Both the position numbers and the translations under genes were made by a program. Positions 30,000-41,744 of a stretch of DNA of 64,000 nt are shown here, piece after piece (positions within the stretch are counted from its first letter, which is position 1; each line of letters starts with the position of its first letter). This DNA comes from Pseudoxanthomonas sacheonensis (lineage in GTDB: Bacteria; Pseudomonadota; Gammaproteobacteria; Xanthomonadales; Xanthomonadaceae). The notes below the pieces were generated by a model. It did no database searches, was not told the origin of the DNA, and saw only the letters and a program-made list of their open reading frames with translations. The stretch covers positions 101,078 to 165,077 of the forward strand of contig NZ_PDWS01000008.1 of assembly GCF_010093305.1 (NCBI RefSeq). Reading direction: 5' to 3'.

Positions 30000-31138
30000 C
30001 AGGTGTACTCCTCTTCGGTGACGGCGCGACGCGCAACGGGCGCATCGACGGTAATGGGGTTGGACAGTGAAACGGGAGGAACGAACCCGGCGTCGGCGCG
30101 CACGGGCTCGACCGGATGCAGTTCCTGCGTGCGCCGGCGCGGTTTGCGCGGCGCGCGCGGGCGCACGTCGGAAAGCAGGCCTGCCAGCACCGTGGCATCG
30201 ATGTTGCCGCCGGAAACCACCGCGCATTTTCGCTTGCCGGAGACGCGACGGCCAGCGGCCAGGGCCAGCGCGCCTGCGCCCTCGGCGATTATGTTCTCTT
30301 CCAGGGCCAGCCGGACCAGGGTTTCGCGCAGTTCGGCTTCGCGCACGATCACCACGTCGTCCAGCAGGCTGGCGCACAGGCGGCGGGTCAGGAAGCCGGG
30401 GACTTTCACCCGCACGCCGTCGGCCAGGCTGGCCACCGGATCGATCAGCCGGCTGTCGCCCTTCAGGGCGCGCGCCATCGAATCCACGCCTTCCACCTGC
30501 GCCCCGACCACGCGCACGCCCTGCGATTTCAACGCCAGCGCCACCCCGGAAGCCAGGCCGCCGCCGCCGATGGGCACGATGACCACGTCCGGCGCGTGCG
30601 GCGCGATCTCGATGCCGACCGTGCCCTGGCCGGCGATCACGTCCGGGTCGTCGAACGCGGACAGGAAACGGTAGTCGTTCTGCGCCGCCAGTTCGCGCGC
30701 GAATGCGTAGGCCTCGTCGTAGCTGTTGCCGTGCTGGCGCACGGTCGCGCCCCAATGGGCGACGCCGGCGATCTTGTTCTCCGGTGCGCCATGCGGCATC
30801 ACCGTGATCGCCTGCACGCCCAGGCGGTACGCGGCCCAGGCCAGTCCCTGCGCATGGTTGCCGGCGGAGGCGGCGATCACCGGACGCATGTCGCCGCGTT
30901 CGCGCGCGGCCAGCAAGGCGTTCAATGCGCCGCGCACCTTGTAGGAACCGGTGCGCTGCAGGTTCTCCAGCTTCAGCATCACCCCGAAGCGTTCGGCATG
31001 GTGCATCGGCGTCGGCGGCAGGTAACGCCGCAGACGCGCCTGCGCCGCCAGCACGTCGGCCACGGTGACGACTACGTCGCTTACCTCAGGCTCGGTTACG
31101 GCGGGTTCGTTGCTGGCGCTGGCGCGTGAATCAGGCAT
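29996..31138 (-). CDS. ilvA: Threonine dehydratase, short form without ACT-like domain
   Basis: A 380-aa PLP enzyme that deaminates threonine to 2-ketobutyrate for isoleucine. The PLP lysine is in [19 protein letters not shown] (S-x-K). [13 protein letters not shown], the glycine-rich phosphate loop [16 protein letters not shown], and [14 protein letters not shown] are all present. The catalytic domain ends near residue 325. In place of the regulatory domain of E. coli IlvA there is a roughly 55-residue Pro/Arg-rich tail ([20 protein letters not shown]) that looks disordered. In this respect it resembles catabolic TdcB, but operon position argues for a biosynthetic role. The symbol ilvA is given on context. 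Confidence 0.88.
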
Positions 31139-31220
31139 GGAGATGCGCAAGGCGTGCGGACGACGCTGGAAGAAGACGCCTCCGTGAAGCTTTGGTCATG
31201 CAATCCAAGGCGGGAGCCGA

Positions 31221-31340
31221 AGAGCAAATCCCCCTCGATCCCCCTTTTTCAAAGGGGGAGGCGGAATGCGGGATCCGATTTTTCCCAGAAACCCGGAACA
31301 CTCCCCCTTTGAAAAAGGGGGGCAGGGGGGATTTGCTCTT
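31221..31340. repeat. Inverted pair of CCCCCTTT hairpin repeats before the threonine dehydratase gene
   Basis: AGAGCAAATCCCCCTCGATC with CCCCCTTTTTCAAAGGGGG (31221-31260) is mirrored by CTCCCCCTTTGAAAAAGGGG and GGGGGGATTTGCTCTT (31300-31340). About 40 bp lies between them. It occupies most of the 208-bp gap between the ilvM-like gene and ilvA. Confidence 0.8.
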
Positions 31341-31345
31341 GACGT

Positions 31346-31606
31346 TCAAGACACCACCTCCGCCGGCGCGACTTCCACCGGCGTGATCTCCACCGACACG
31401 CAGTCGTACACCTTCAGCATCTGCAGACGCAGGGTTTCGGCCGGGCGCTGTCCGTCGACCACCAGTTGCAGGCGCCAGCGGCCGTCTTCGCCGGCCGGTT
31501 GGCCATTGATGGACTGCGGAGTGAAGCCGCGGCGCTCGGCCATGCCGATCACGCGCGTCAACGCGCCTTCGGCGGGCTTCAGCACCAGGTCAAGCCGGTA
31601 GCGCAT
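31346..31606 (-). CDS. ilvM: Acetolactate synthase small subunit, IlvM-like ACT protein
   Basis: An 86-aa regulatory subunit. [28 protein letters not shown] opens a single ACT domain (beta-alpha-beta start, then QSINGQPAGEDGRWRLQLVVDG). It ends in LQMLKVYDCVSVEITPVE. The length and single ACT domain match IlvM of acetohydroxyacid synthase II rather than the longer IlvH/IlvN. It overlaps the large-subunit gene by 17 bases on the same strand, which implies coupled translation and 1:1 assembly. Confidence 0.85.
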   Translation of the reverse strand: MRYRLDLVLKPAEGALTRVIGMAERRGFTPQSINGQPAGEDGRWRLQLVVDGQRPAETLRLQMLKVYDCVSVEITPVEVAPAEVVS

Positions 31607-33341
31607 GCGGGGACTCCGTTCGCGGCGGTGTTGCGTTGGATTCGGCGGCGGCCTGATCGGCCGGATTGCTGTCCAGCATGGTGCTGTTGGCGGTGTTGGG
31701 CGGCACCAGCGGCCACACGTTGGCCTTGACGTCGATGGCCACGTGCAGCAGCGCCGGACCGGGCTGGGCCAGCAGGTCGGCCAGCGCATCCTCCACCTGG
31801 TCGCGGCGGTCGATGCGCTTGGCGGGAATGCCGAACACTTCGGCCAGCGCCGCGAAGTCCGGGTTGTCGGACAGGTCGATCTCGCTGTAGCGCTTGGCGA
31901 AGAACAGTTCCTGCCACTGCCGCACCATGCCCAGCGAGCTGTTGTCCAGCAGCACGATCTTCACCGGCAATCGGCAGCGGGCGATGGTCACCAGCTCCTG
32001 CACGTTCATCATGAAACTGCCGTCGCCGCTGACCAGCAGCACGGTGCGGTCGGGGCAGGCGAATTGCGCGCCCATCGCCGCCGGCAGGCCGAAACCCATA
32101 GTGCCCAGCGCGCCGCTGGTCAGATGGTTGCGCGGATGGTTGAACTTGCAGTGCTGCGCCACCCACATCTGGTGCTGGCCGACATCGCAGGCGACGATGG
32201 CGTCGTCCGGCGCCAGTTCGGTCATGCGCTTGAGCAGCGCCGGCGCGTAGATGTCGGTGCCGGGCGCGTCGTAGCGGAAGCCGTGCTTCTCGCCCAGCAT
32301 GCGGCAGCGTTTGCGCCAGTCGTCGCAGGTGCTGCGCGCGCCGATCAGCGCGCGCAGGCCTGCGGCGACGTCGCCGGGCAGGGCGATGTTGGCGGTGCGT
32401 AGTTTGGAGATTTCGTAGGCATCGGCATCCAGGTGGATGACGCGTGCGAACGGCGCGAACTCCACCAGCTTGCCGGTGGCGCGGTCGTCGAAGCGCGCGC
32501 CGACCACGATCAGCAGATCCGATTCCTGCACGGCCATGTTCGCCGCGCGGGTGCCGTGCATGCCCAGCATGCCCAGGTAGTTCGGGTGGCCGCCGGGCAA
32601 TGCGCCCAGTCCGCGCAGGGTCAGCACGGTGGGGATCTGGGTGGCTTCGACGAACTCGCGGAACACCTCCACCGCGCCGGCCAGGCCGATGCCGCCGCCG
32701 CCGTAGATCACCGGCTTCTCGGCGCCGGCGATCGCGGCCAACGCTTCGGCCAAGGCTGCGTCCGCAGGCGCGGGCGGCGCTTCGACTTCGGCCGGTACGT
32801 GATCGGGCAGATGCGAGGCATCGGCGACCTGCACGTCCTTGGGCAGATCGATCAGCACCGGACCGGGCCGTCCTTCGCGCGCGATGCGGAAGGCGTCGCG
32901 CACGATTTCCGGCAGGTCTTCCACGCGCCGCGCGATGAAGCTGTGCTTGACGATGGGCAGGGTCAGGCCGAACACGTCCAGTTCCTGGAACGCATCGGTG
33001 CCCATCAGATGGGTGGCGACCTGTCCGGTCAGGCACACCATCGGCACCGAATCCAGCATCGCGTCGGCGATGCCGGTGACCAGGTTCGATGCGCCGGGAC
33101 CGGAGGTCGCGACGCAGACGCCGACGCGGCCGCTGGCGCGCGCGTAACCGTTCGCCGCCAGCGCCGCGCCTTGTTCGTGGCGCACCAGGATGTGTTTCAG
33201 CTTGGAATCCACCAGCGCGTCGTAGAACGGCATGATGGTGCCGCCGGGGTAGCCGAACAGCGTTTCCACGCCTTCGGCCTCCAGCGCCTGGGTCAGCCAG
33301 CGGGCGCCATTGCGTGGGGCAGCGGCGGCGGTTGCGTTCAT
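31590..33341 (-). CDS. ilvG: Acetolactate synthase large subunit
   Basis: A 583-aa TPP enzyme making acetolactate and acetohydroxybutyrate. Start at 33341 ([20 protein letters not shown]): its ATG overlaps the ilvC stop (ATGA). The [15 protein letters not shown] block and catalytic Glu in [20 protein letters not shown] are present, as are the FAD-binding middle domain ([14 protein letters not shown]) and the TPP motif [29 protein letters not shown]. The last 35 residues ([17 protein letters not shown] onward) are an extension typical of IlvG-type proteins. It pairs with the ilvM-like gene just downstream. Confidence 0.95.
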   Translation of the reverse strand: MNATAAAAPRNGARWLTQALEAEGVETLFGYPGGTIMPFYDALVDSKLKHILVRHEQGAALAANGYARASGRVGVCVATSGPGASNLVTGIADAMLDSVPMVCLTGQVATHLMGTDAFQELDVFGLTLPIVKHSFIARRVEDLPEIVRDAFRIAREGRPGPVLIDLPKDVQVADASHLPDHVPAEVEAPPAPADAALAEALAAIAGAEKPVIYGGGGIGLAGAVEVFREFVEATQIPTVLTLRGLGALPGGHPNYLGMLGMHGTRAANMAVQESDLLIVVGARFDDRATGKLVEFAPFARVIHLDADAYEISKLRTANIALPGDVAAGLRALIGARSTCDDWRKRCRMLGEKHGFRYDAPGTDIYAPALLKRMTELAPDDAIVACDVGQHQMWVAQHCKFNHPRNHLTSGALGTMGFGLPAAMGAQFACPDRTVLLVSGDGSFMMNVQELVTIARCRLPVKIVLLDNSSLGMVRQWQELFFAKRYSEIDLSDNPDFAALAEVFGIPAKRIDRRDQVEDALADLLAQPGPALLHVAIDVKANVWPLVPPNTANSTMLDSNPADQAAAESNATPPRTESPHALPA

Positions 33342-34360
33342 GCGGCGGCGGCCTTCTCTGTCGAAGTGGCGTCGTCGGCGTCGGGCTGCGAAGCATTGGC
33401 CGACAGCCACACCATCTTGGCGCGCAGCTGCTTGCCCACCACTTCGATCGGATGCTCCATGTCGGCCTTCTTGAACTTGTTGTAGTTCGGCAGGCCAGCT
33501 TCGTATTCGGCGATCCAGTTCCTGGTGAAGGTGCCGTCCTGGATGTCGGTCAGGATGTCCTTCATGCGCTTCTTGGTGTCGGCGTCGATCACGCGTGGGC
33601 CGCTGACGTAGTCGCCGTATTGCGCGGTTTCGGAGATGAATTCCAACATGCGGGTGATGCCGCCTTCGTAGAACAGGTCCACGATCAGCTTCAGTTCGTG
33701 CAGCACTTCGTAGTAGGCGATTTCCGGCTGGTAGCCGGCTTCCACCAGGGTCTCGAAGCCGGCTTGCACCAGCGAGGACGCGCCGCCGCACAGCACGGCC
33801 TGCTCGCCGAACAGGTCGGTCTCGGTCTCTTCCTTGAAGGTGGTCTTGATGATGTTGGCGCGGGCGCCGCCCAGGCCGGCGGCATAGGCCAGTGCCAGCG
33901 CTTCGGCGTTGCCGCTCTTGTCCTGGTACACGGCGTAGATGCAGGGCACGCCGCGGCCGATCTCGTATTCGCGGCGCACCAGCGCGCCCGGGCCCTTGGG
34001 CGCGACCAGCACCACGTCGATGTCCTCGCGCGGCTTGATCAGGTCGAAGTGCACGTTCAGGCCATGCGCGAACAGCAGGCAGGCGCCGGGCTTGAGGTTG
34101 TCCTTCAGCACTTCGTCGTACAGCTTGCGCTGGACCATGTCCGGAGTCAGCACCGCGACCAGGTCGGCATCCTTCACCGCTTCGGCGGGCGTCTTCACCA
34201 CGAAGCCGTCGGCCTTGGCCTTGGCTTCGGTCGGACCGCCCGGACGCAGGCCGACGGTGACGTCGAAACCGGATTCGCGCAGGTTCAGCGCGTGCGCGCG
34301 GCCCTGGCTGCCGTAACCGACGATGGCGATCTTGGTGTTGGGGAGGTTGCTGGTGGTCAT
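33338..34360 (-). CDS. ilvC: Ketol-acid reductoisomerase (NADP+), class I
   Basis: A 340-aa enzyme that isomerises and reduces acetolactate to dihydroxyisovalerate. The Rossmann loop is [20 protein letters not shown], and GLRPGG gives the NADPH phosphate specificity loop. Metal/substrate residues appear in [38 protein letters not shown] and the knotted C-terminal [17 protein letters not shown]. Start 34360 gives [13 protein letters not shown]; an ATG at 34375 would add five residues. First structural gene of the ilv-leu cluster. Transcription passes through the leader and attenuator at 34418-34599. A C-terminal Ala-rich tail of about 15 residues is extra. Confidence 0.96.
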   Translation of the reverse strand: MTTSNLPNTKIAIVGYGSQGRAHALNLRESGFDVTVGLRPGGPTEAKAKADGFVVKTPAEAVKDADLVAVLTPDMVQRKLYDEVLKDNLKPGACLLFAHGLNVHFDLIKPREDIDVVLVAPKGPGALVRREYEIGRGVPCIYAVYQDKSGNAEALALAYAAGLGGARANIIKTTFKEETETDLFGEQAVLCGGASSLVQAGFETLVEAGYQPEIAYYEVLHELKLIVDLFYEGGITRMLEFISETAQYGDYVSGPRVIDADTKKRMKDILTDIQDGTFTRNWIAEYEAGLPNYNKFKKADMEHPIEVVGKQLRAKMVWLSANASQPDADDATSTEKAAAA

Positions 34361-34417
34361 TGCGCTGGGTTCCATGGAAGTTGAAGGGAAGGTCTGGGGA
34401 TTTCTACTGGTCTGGAA

Positions 34418-34451
34418 ACAAAAAACCCCGCACTTCTCAGTGCGGGGTTTT
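34418..34451 (-). terminator. Transcription attenuator hairpin in the ilvC leader
   Basis: On the minus strand AAACCCCGCAC and GTGCGGGGTTT form an 11-bp stem with a 6-base loop, followed by a run of T. It lies 22 bp after the leader-peptide stop and 58 bp before the ilvC start. This is the position expected for amino-acid-dependent attenuation. Confidence 0.88.
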
Positions 34452-34473
34452 GCGAATCTGGCGTTGCTGTTGC

Positions 34474-34599
34474 TTACACGCCTGTTCGTCCCGCACCGGT
34501 TGGCGAGGTAATAAGTACGAGGACGAGAAGGCCGGCCGCGGGGGCGGCGTGGCCATCTTGTTCAGGCGTGATCTGCGTGGGCGTGTGGCGTTGCAACAT
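34474..34599 (-). CDS. ilv-leu operon leader peptide (attenuation control)
   Basis: A 41-codon frame, [20 protein letters not shown] then [21 protein letters not shown]. It has seven regulatory codons in a row (Leu-Leu-Val-Leu-Val-Leu-Ile) placed 13 codons before the stop. A perfect terminator hairpin follows. This is the classical leader design of branched-chain operons: ribosome stalling on Leu, Val or Ile codons when charged tRNA is scarce prevents the terminator from forming. The product itself has no enzymatic role. The start ATG is the only one that precedes the run in frame at a sensible distance. The promoter is not obvious: TTGACA and TATAAG lie upstream (34635-34619) but only five bases apart. 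Confidence 0.85.
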   Translation of the reverse strand: MLQRHTPTQITPEQDGHAAPAAGLLVLVLITSPTGAGRTGV

Positions 34600-34681
34600 A
34601 GGGCTAGGGGAACATGCGCTTATAGGGCTTGTCAAGCACACCAACGCCCATGGCGACCAATTGCGGACAAGGCCGGAAATG

Positions 34682-34716
34682 GTTGCAACTGAAACACCGA
34701 TAGTTGCAACTGAAAC
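34682..34716 (+). promoter_or_regulatory. Direct repeat GTTGCAACTGAAAC x2 upstream of ilvD
   Basis: Two exact 14-bp copies (34682-34695 and 34703-34716) are spaced 21 bp start to start, i.e. on the same helix face after two turns. A degenerate third element (GTTGAAAAC) follows. They lie 59 bp before the ilvD start, in the region shared with the divergent ilvC leader. They probably form a regulator site or promoter element; the identity of the protein is unknown. Confidence 0.5.
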
Positions 34717-34774
34717 GTTGAAAACGACGCAGAATCGACACCCCCACAAGCAAGCGCTGTCCGCGTGTCGCCCC

Positions 34775-36658
34775 ATGCCTGAGTACCGCTCCAGAACCTC
34801 CACCTACGGCCGCAACATGGCCGGCGCGCGCGCGCTGTGGCGCGCCACCGGCATGAAGGACGGGGACTTCCAGAAGCCCATCGTCGCCATCGCCAATTCC
34901 TTCACCCAGTTCGTGCCGGGCCATGTGCACCTGAAAGACCTGGGGCAGCTGGTCGCGCGCGAGATCGAACGCGTCGGCGGCGTGGCCAAGGAATTCAACA
35001 CCATCGCGGTCGACGACGGCATCGCCATGGGCCACGACGGCATGCTGTATTCGCTGCCCAGCCGCGAGATCATCGCCGACTCGGTGGAATACATGGTCAA
35101 CGCGCATTGCGCCGATGCGCTGGTGTGCATCTCCAACTGCGACAAGATCACTCCGGGCATGCTGATGGCCGCGTTGCGGCTCAACATCCCCACGGTGTTC
35201 GTTTCCGGCGGGCCGATGGAAGCGGGCAAGACCAAGCTGTCCGAACACGGCCTGGACCTGGTCGATGCCATGGTCGTGGCCGCTGACGAGAGTGCGTCGG
35301 ACGCCAAGGTCGCCGAGTACGAGCGCAGTGCGTGCCCGACCTGCGGTTCGTGCTCGGGCATGTTCACCGCCAACTCGATGAACTGCCTGACCGAAGCGCT
35401 GGGCCTGGCCCTGCCGGGCAACGGTTCCACGCTCGCCACGCACGCGGACCGCGAACAGTTGTTCCTGCGCGCCGGCCGCGTCGCGGTGGAGCTGTGCCAC
35501 CGCTGGTACGGCGGCGAAGACGCTTCGGTGCTGCCGCGCTCCATCGCCAGTTTCGAAGCCTTCGAGAACGCGATGACTCTGGACATCGCCATGGGCGGTT
35601 CCACCAACACCATCCTGCATCTGCTGGCCGCCGCGCAGGAAGCCGAGGTGGATTTCGACCTGCGCGACATCGACCGGCTTTCGCGCAAGGTGCCGCAACT
35701 GTGCAAGGTCGCGCCCAACATCCAGAAGTACCACATGGAAGACGTGCACCGCGCTGGCGGCATCATCTCCATCCTCGGCGAACTGGCGCGCGGCGGACTG
35801 CTGCACACGCAGCTGCCTACCGTGCACAGCCGCAGCCTGGGCGAAGCCATCGCGCAATGGGACGTGACCCAGACCCAGGACGAAGCGGTGCACACTTTCT
35901 ACAAGGCCGGACCCGGCGGCGTGCCCACGCAGGTGGCTTTCAGCCAGTCCGCGCGTTGGAAGACGCTCGACCTCGACCGCAGCGGCGGCTGCATCCGCGA
36001 CGTCGGCCACGCGTATTCGCAGGAGGGCGGCCTGGCCGTGCTGTACGGCAACCTTGCCGTGGACGGTTGCGTGGTGAAGACCGCGGGCGTGGACGAATCC
36101 ATCCATGTCTTCGAAGGCAGCGCCAAGGTGTTCGAGAGCCAGGACGATGCGGTGAAAGGCATCCTGGCCAATGAAGTGGCCGCCGGCGATATCGTCGTGA
36201 TCCGCTACGAAGGCCCCAAGGGCGGGCCCGGCATGCAGGAGATGCTGTACCCGACCAGCTATCTGAAATCCAAAGGCCTGGGCAAGCAGTGCGCGCTGCT
36301 GACCGACGGACGTTTCTCCGGTGGCACCTCCGGCCTGTCCATCGGCCATGCCTCGCCGGAAGCGGCCGCGGGCGGCGCCATCGGCCTGGTGCGCGAAGGC
36401 GACCGCATCCGCATCGACATTCCGCAGCGGTCGATCGACCTGCTGGTGACCGAGGCGGAACTGGCCCAGCGCCGCACCGAACAGGACGCCAAGGGATGGA
36501 AGCCGGCGGCGCCGCGCCCGCGCAAAGTCACCACTGCGCTGAAGGCTTATGCCTTGCTGGCTACCAGCGCCGACAAGGGCGCCGTACGCGACAAGGCGAT
36601 GCTGGACGGCGAGCCGGCACGCCCCGGCTCCGACACCCCGCTGTGGGGTGTGTTCTAG
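34775..36658 (+). CDS. ilvD: Dihydroxy-acid dehydratase
   Basis: A 627-aa Fe-S enzyme dehydrating dihydroxyisovalerate and dihydroxymethylvalerate. Start [20 protein letters not shown] aligns with E. coli IlvD residue 1. Cluster cysteines lie in [13 protein letters not shown] and [75 protein letters not shown] and [20 protein letters not shown] are all conserved, with the C-terminal [13 protein letters not shown]. Divergent from the ilvC leader, so the two transcripts share a control region. It supplies the only pathway step missing from the minus-strand cluster apart from transamination. Confidence 0.97.
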   Translation: MPEYRSRTSTYGRNMAGARALWRATGMKDGDFQKPIVAIANSFTQFVPGHVHLKDLGQLVAREIERVGGVAKEFNTIAVDDGIAMGHDGMLYSLPSREIIADSVEYMVNAHCADALVCISNCDKITPGMLMAALRLNIPTVFVSGGPMEAGKTKLSEHGLDLVDAMVVAADESASDAKVAEYERSACPTCGSCSGMFTANSMNCLTEALGLALPGNGSTLATHADREQLFLRAGRVAVELCHRWYGGEDASVLPRSIASFEAFENAMTLDIAMGGSTNTILHLLAAAQEAEVDFDLRDIDRLSRKVPQLCKVAPNIQKYHMEDVHRAGGIISILGELARGGLLHTQLPTVHSRSLGEAIAQWDVTQTQDEAVHTFYKAGPGGVPTQVAFSQSARWKTLDLDRSGGCIRDVGHAYSQEGGLAVLYGNLAVDGCVVKTAGVDESIHVFEGSAKVFESQDDAVKGILANEVAAGDIVVIRYEGPKGGPGMQEMLYPTSYLKSKGLGKQCALLTDGRFSGGTSGLSIGHASPEAAAGGAIGLVREGDRIRIDIPQRSIDLLVTEAELAQRRTEQDAKGWKPAAPRPRKVTTALKAYALLATSADKGAVRDKAMLDGEPARPGSDTPLWGVF

Positions 36659-36700
36659 GAATGTGTTCCAGCTGATCCGGTCGGGACCGGCGCCGCCGCT

Positions 36701-38626
36701 TCAATCCTCGGCCAATACGATGATCTTGTCGTGTTCGGAGAAACCGACCCGCTGCGATTTGGTCGGGTTCACGGTGACGCCGAAGCCGCGGCTGGGATCG
36801 TCGCTGTGGGCGACAAGACGATAGCCGATGGCGGTTTCGCCGCGCCGTGCGGCGGCCTCGATCACGGTGTAGAAGTCCACGGGTCTGCCGGGCAGCACGT
36901 ACTCGCTGGCGGGACGGATGTAGACCTCGGAGCCCTCGGCGCTGAACAGCTGGCGGAAGACGCGGTCCAGGTGCTTGTTCTCCGAAAGCTGCGACAGCAT
37001 CAGGCTGACCAGGGAATCGCTGACGATGAAATCGTCGGCGCGCGCGACCTGCGCCAGCGCGCGATTGCGCAGGTCCATCATCTCGCTGACGATGTTGAGC
37101 GGTTTGCCGCTGGCCTCGGCGATGTTGCGCAGATGCAGCAGGCTGATCAGGGTCTGGGCATCGGCTTCCTGGATCGGCAGCTGGCTGTAGCTCATGACGA
37201 TGATGTGGTGGTATTGGGTGACCTGCACGGCGTCCAGCATGGCGCGGCTGGCGATGTCGCCTTCGATCACCTGCAGGCGCTGGCGCTGCAGTTCCACCGC
37301 CAGCGCCTTCCAATCGGCGTCGCCGGTGCTGTTGCCGATATCCGCGCGGCGCACGACGGTGATTTCGGAACCGGGCGCCACGTAGTTGTCCAGTTCGCGT
37401 ATCACCGCGGTGGTCTTGTCGTTCCAGCCCAGGATCAGGGTGCGTTCCGGGGACGCTTCCGATTTCTCCTTGTCGGCGATTGCGCTCGCATCCGGTTTGG
37501 GTGGGGGGGACGAGGACTGGACCAGGGTGTCGTCGTCTTCGCTGATGGCGATGATCTTGTCGTTGCGGGCCAGGATGGTGTTCATCGGCGGATTGATCAG
37601 CACCTTGCCATGGGTGCGCATCACGCCGATCACGGCCGAGTCCTCGTAGCTCGACAGCGCTTCGCGGTAGGTCCTGCCGCCCAGTCCGGCCGCCTCGGTG
37701 AAATAGATCTCGGCGCCGTCGAAATCCAGCAGTTCGGTGTACACCACGCTGAGGCCGGACTGCCGGCAGGTCTGCGCGGTGACGCGGGCGATCAGGTCCG
37801 AGCCCTGCACGAACACGGCTTCGTCGCCGCCCACCAGGTGGGCGGCTTCCAGGTTATGCGGTTCGCGGATTTCGGCGACGATGTGGTAGCTGCTTTCGCG
37901 CCGGTGCGGATTGTTGGTGATGGCCAGCACCGACTTGATCACATGGATGTCGGGATTGTCGGTGGCCGGCGCCAGCACGATGATGGAGCGCGCCGCATGC
38001 GGATCGACGACGGCCAGGTCGTCCATGTCCAGCGGGTCGCCGCTGCGGCAGATGACGCGGGTGTTCTTGGTGTTGGGGAACTTGGCGCGGATGTCGTCCT
38101 CCATCTCGACCTTGTCGCGGTCGGCCAGGATCACGATGCGCGGGTTCTTCTGGTTCTCGTTGGCGATGATCAGTTCGCCGATGATCGAGAACACCTTGCT
38201 GGACCAGCCCAGGATCAGCGTGTGGTCGGTTTCGACCACCCGCGAGCGGCCCTTGCGCAGTTCGCCCAGCCGCGACTCCAGACCGGAGGTGATGGTGCCG
38301 ATCAGCATGCTGACGATGAAGATGCCGCCCAGCGTCACCATCAGCATCATGATGCGCAGGGTCCAGCCCTCGTCGCCGGACATCGTGCCCGGATCCAGGG
38401 TGCGCATCAGGCTCTGCCAGCCGCCTTCGATCAGGCCCAGCCGGCTGCCGGGATCGCCCGGATCCGCACCCACGCCCAGCAACGCCAGGACGACGGCGGC
38501 CAACAGCACGATGCTCAACGAAATCAGCGCCAGCCAGCCGATGATGGCGATGGTTCCCCGGGAGAGCGTGTTTTCGAAGCGGTAACGCAGGCGGTCGCGC
38601 CAGGTGATGCGTGTGGGTGCGGACAT
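36701..38626 (-). CDS. CASTOR/POLLUX-like ion channel with RCK-type domains
   Basis: A 641-aa membrane protein. Two N-terminal helices are AIIGWLALISLSIVLLAAVVL and IMMLMVTLGGIFIVSMLIGT. The loop between them (GGWQSLMRTLDPGTMSGDEG) is the pore region of the CASTOR/POLLUX family. Two RCK-like regulator halves follow, each beginning with a Rossmann strand: HTLILGWSSKVFSIIGELI and RTLILGWNDKTTAVIRELD. Bacterial homologues are of unknown physiology; plant CASTOR/POLLUX conduct Ca2+/K+ at the nuclear envelope. Full length for the family. It is convergent to ilvD with only 42 bp between the stops, and upstream of its start lies repeat DNA. Confidence 0.85.
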   Translation of the reverse strand: MSAPTRITWRDRLRYRFENTLSRGTIAIIGWLALISLSIVLLAAVVLALLGVGADPGDPGSRLGLIEGGWQSLMRTLDPGTMSGDEGWTLRIMMLMVTLGGIFIVSMLIGTITSGLESRLGELRKGRSRVVETDHTLILGWSSKVFSIIGELIIANENQKNPRIVILADRDKVEMEDDIRAKFPNTKNTRVICRSGDPLDMDDLAVVDPHAARSIIVLAPATDNPDIHVIKSVLAITNNPHRRESSYHIVAEIREPHNLEAAHLVGGDEAVFVQGSDLIARVTAQTCRQSGLSVVYTELLDFDGAEIYFTEAAGLGGRTYREALSSYEDSAVIGVMRTHGKVLINPPMNTILARNDKIIAISEDDDTLVQSSSPPPKPDASAIADKEKSEASPERTLILGWNDKTTAVIRELDNYVAPGSEITVVRRADIGNSTGDADWKALAVELQRQRLQVIEGDIASRAMLDAVQVTQYHHIIVMSYSQLPIQEADAQTLISLLHLRNIAEASGKPLNIVSEMMDLRNRALAQVARADDFIVSDSLVSLMLSQLSENKHLDRVFRQLFSAEGSEVYIRPASEYVLPGRPVDFYTVIEAAARRGETAIGYRLVAHSDDPSRGFGVTVNPTKSQRVGFSEHDKIIVLAED

Positions 38627-38693
38627 AGCGGAAGTCGATTGCCCCGGGAGAAGTAGAGCCGATTGTCGCCGCAGGGCGAGGGCATTGCCTAGG

Positions 38694-38722
38694 CATGGGG
38701 TGGGCTCAAGCCCACCGCATGG
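38694..38722. repeat. GGTGGGCTCAAGCCCACC palindromic repeat
   Basis: CATGGGGTGGGCTCAAGCCCACCGCATG is an almost perfect palindrome between the channel gene and the thiC riboswitch. It belongs to the GTGGGC/GCCCAC family. Confidence 0.7.
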
Positions 38723-38784
38723 AACCGGGCGATCCGATTCAACGCCGCAAGGCGACCCCCGCCGGTTTGTGGTCTAATTCGCCC

Positions 38785-38875
38785 CGAAGCGGGGGTATCG
38801 CCGGCCCGATGGGTGCGGCGGTTGAGACAGACCCTTCGAACCTGATCCGGTTAAGACCGGCGTAGGGAAGCTTCG
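38785..38875 (+). promoter_or_regulatory. TPP riboswitch (THI element) of thiC
   Basis: P1 pairs CGAAGC (38785-38790) with GCTTCG (38870-38875). The conserved core GGTTGAGACAGACCCTTCGA followed by ACCTGATCCGGTTA, then GACCGGCGTAGGGAAG, matches the thi-box consensus (CTGAGA, ACCC, GAACCTGAT, CGTAGGGAA). It is placed 78 bp before the thiC start. Thiamine pyrophosphate binding would repress thiC, probably by hiding the ribosome site or ending transcription. Confidence 0.95.
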
Positions 38876-38889
38876 CAGGACGCCCATGA

Positions 38890-40830
<1,941 letters not shown>

Positions 40831-40941
40831 ACGGATCGGGGGAAGACCTGCGACCTTCCCCCGGCCTGCCGCGTACCTTCACCGAGGACGAATGAACCGG
40901 TGCTAGGTTCTGTCCACCACGGAAGCCCAGGAGATAAAGCC

Positions 40942-41538
40942 ATGCAGGTTCAAAGACGTTTCGCTCTCGCAATGCTGGGTGCGCTGGCCTTGTTGCTGGC
41001 CGCTTGCGCCACCGGCCCGCGCATCACCAGCGAAGCCGATCCGGAAGCGGATTTCGGCAGCTACCGCACCTTCGGTTTCTACACGCCGCTGGCCCTGGAG
41101 AAGGAAGGCTACGCCACGCCCACCACCGACCGCATCAAGGCCGCAACGCGCGCGCAATTGGAATCGCGCGGCTATACCTACACCACCCAGCAGCCCGACC
41201 TGTGGGTGAACCTCAACGCCTACCTGCAGGAACGCACCGACGTCACTTCCTACCCGACCGTCGACTACAGCTACTACTACAGTTACCGGGCCCGGGCTTA
41301 CTTCGCCGTGCCTTATTGGCGCGATCAGACCCAGGTGCGTCAGTACACCGAAGGCACGCTCAACGTGGACCTGGTGGATAGGCAGAAGAACCGGCTGGTG
41401 TGGGAAGGCATCGCGGTGGGCCGCGTCGCCAAGCTCAAGCCCGCCGAGCGCGCCGCACGGATCGATTCGACCCTGGCCGAAATCTTCGCCCGCTATCCGT
41501 ACCGGGCCGGCAGCGCCGTGCCCGTGGTGCAGCCATGA
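40942..41538 (+). CDS. DUF4136 lipoprotein
   Basis: A 198-aa protein. GGAGA lies upstream of the ATG at 40942. It opens with a lipobox signal peptide (ALAMLGALALLLAACATG; Cys about 22). The mature part starts with ADPEADFGSYRTFGF, the DUF4136 N-terminal signature. It continues with AATRAQLESRGYTYTTQQPDLWVNL, a Tyr-rich stretch (YSYYYSYRARAYF) and the family end GTLNVDLVDRQKNRLVWEG. DUF4136 proteins are periplasmic or outer-membrane-facing lipoproteins of unknown function. The next gene overlaps by four bases (ATGA). Confidence 0.9.
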   Translation: MQVQRRFALAMLGALALLLAACATGPRITSEADPEADFGSYRTFGFYTPLALEKEGYATPTTDRIKAATRAQLESRGYTYTTQQPDLWVNLNAYLQERTDVTSYPTVDYSYYYSYRARAYFAVPYWRDQTQVRQYTEGTLNVDLVDRQKNRLVWEGIAVGRVAKLKPAERAARIDSTLAEIFARYPYRAGSAVPVVQP

Positions 41539-41705
41539 GCACGGGCGGGGGCGCCACGGTCGCCAAGGCCGGCATCGGCTTCGGCACGGCGCTGGCGATC
41601 GCCATTTCATGGAGCGCCAACAAGTCGCTGCTGTGGGCGGTGATCCACGGCCTGCTGTCGTGGGTCTACGTGGTGTACTACGCGCTGGTGTACCACTTCA
41701 AATGA
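41535..41705 (+). CDS. 56-aa membrane protein overlapping the lipoprotein gene
   Basis: A short frame, MSTGGGATVAKAGIGFGTAL..., with one or two hydrophobic helices (GTALAIAISWSANKSLLWAV and HGLLSWVYVVYYALVYHF). Its ATG overlaps the stop of the DUF4136 gene as ATGA, so translation is coupled. Such small membrane proteins are often annotated as hypothetical in Gammaproteobacteria. The tight overlap and clean membrane pattern support a real gene. Its role is unknown; pairing with the lipoprotein or with the ion channel just downstream (39 bp) is possible. Confidence 0.7.
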   Translation: MSTGGGATVAKAGIGFGTALAIAISWSANKSLLWAVIHGLLSWVYVVYYALVYHFK

Positions 41706-41744
41706 AGCGCCACTTCAAACGACACTTCAGATGAAGCGCCGCGC

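Noticed and set aside
30000..30755. Upstream extension of leuA by about 250 codons
   Set aside because: It lies inside the threonine dehydratase gene, is Arg/Gly-rich, and the GTG at 29999 has a ribosome site and the correct N-terminus.
34619..34635. TTGACA and TATAAG upstream of the ilvC leader as a promoter
   Set aside because: The two hexamers are only 5 bp apart, so they cannot be a normal -35/-10 pair; the real promoter was not identified.
36731..38656. Long plus-strand open frame opposite the CASTOR/POLLUX-like gene
   Set aside because: Low-complexity Gly/His/Asp/Arg protein with no membrane or domain pattern; the minus-strand frame has clear helices and RCK motifs.
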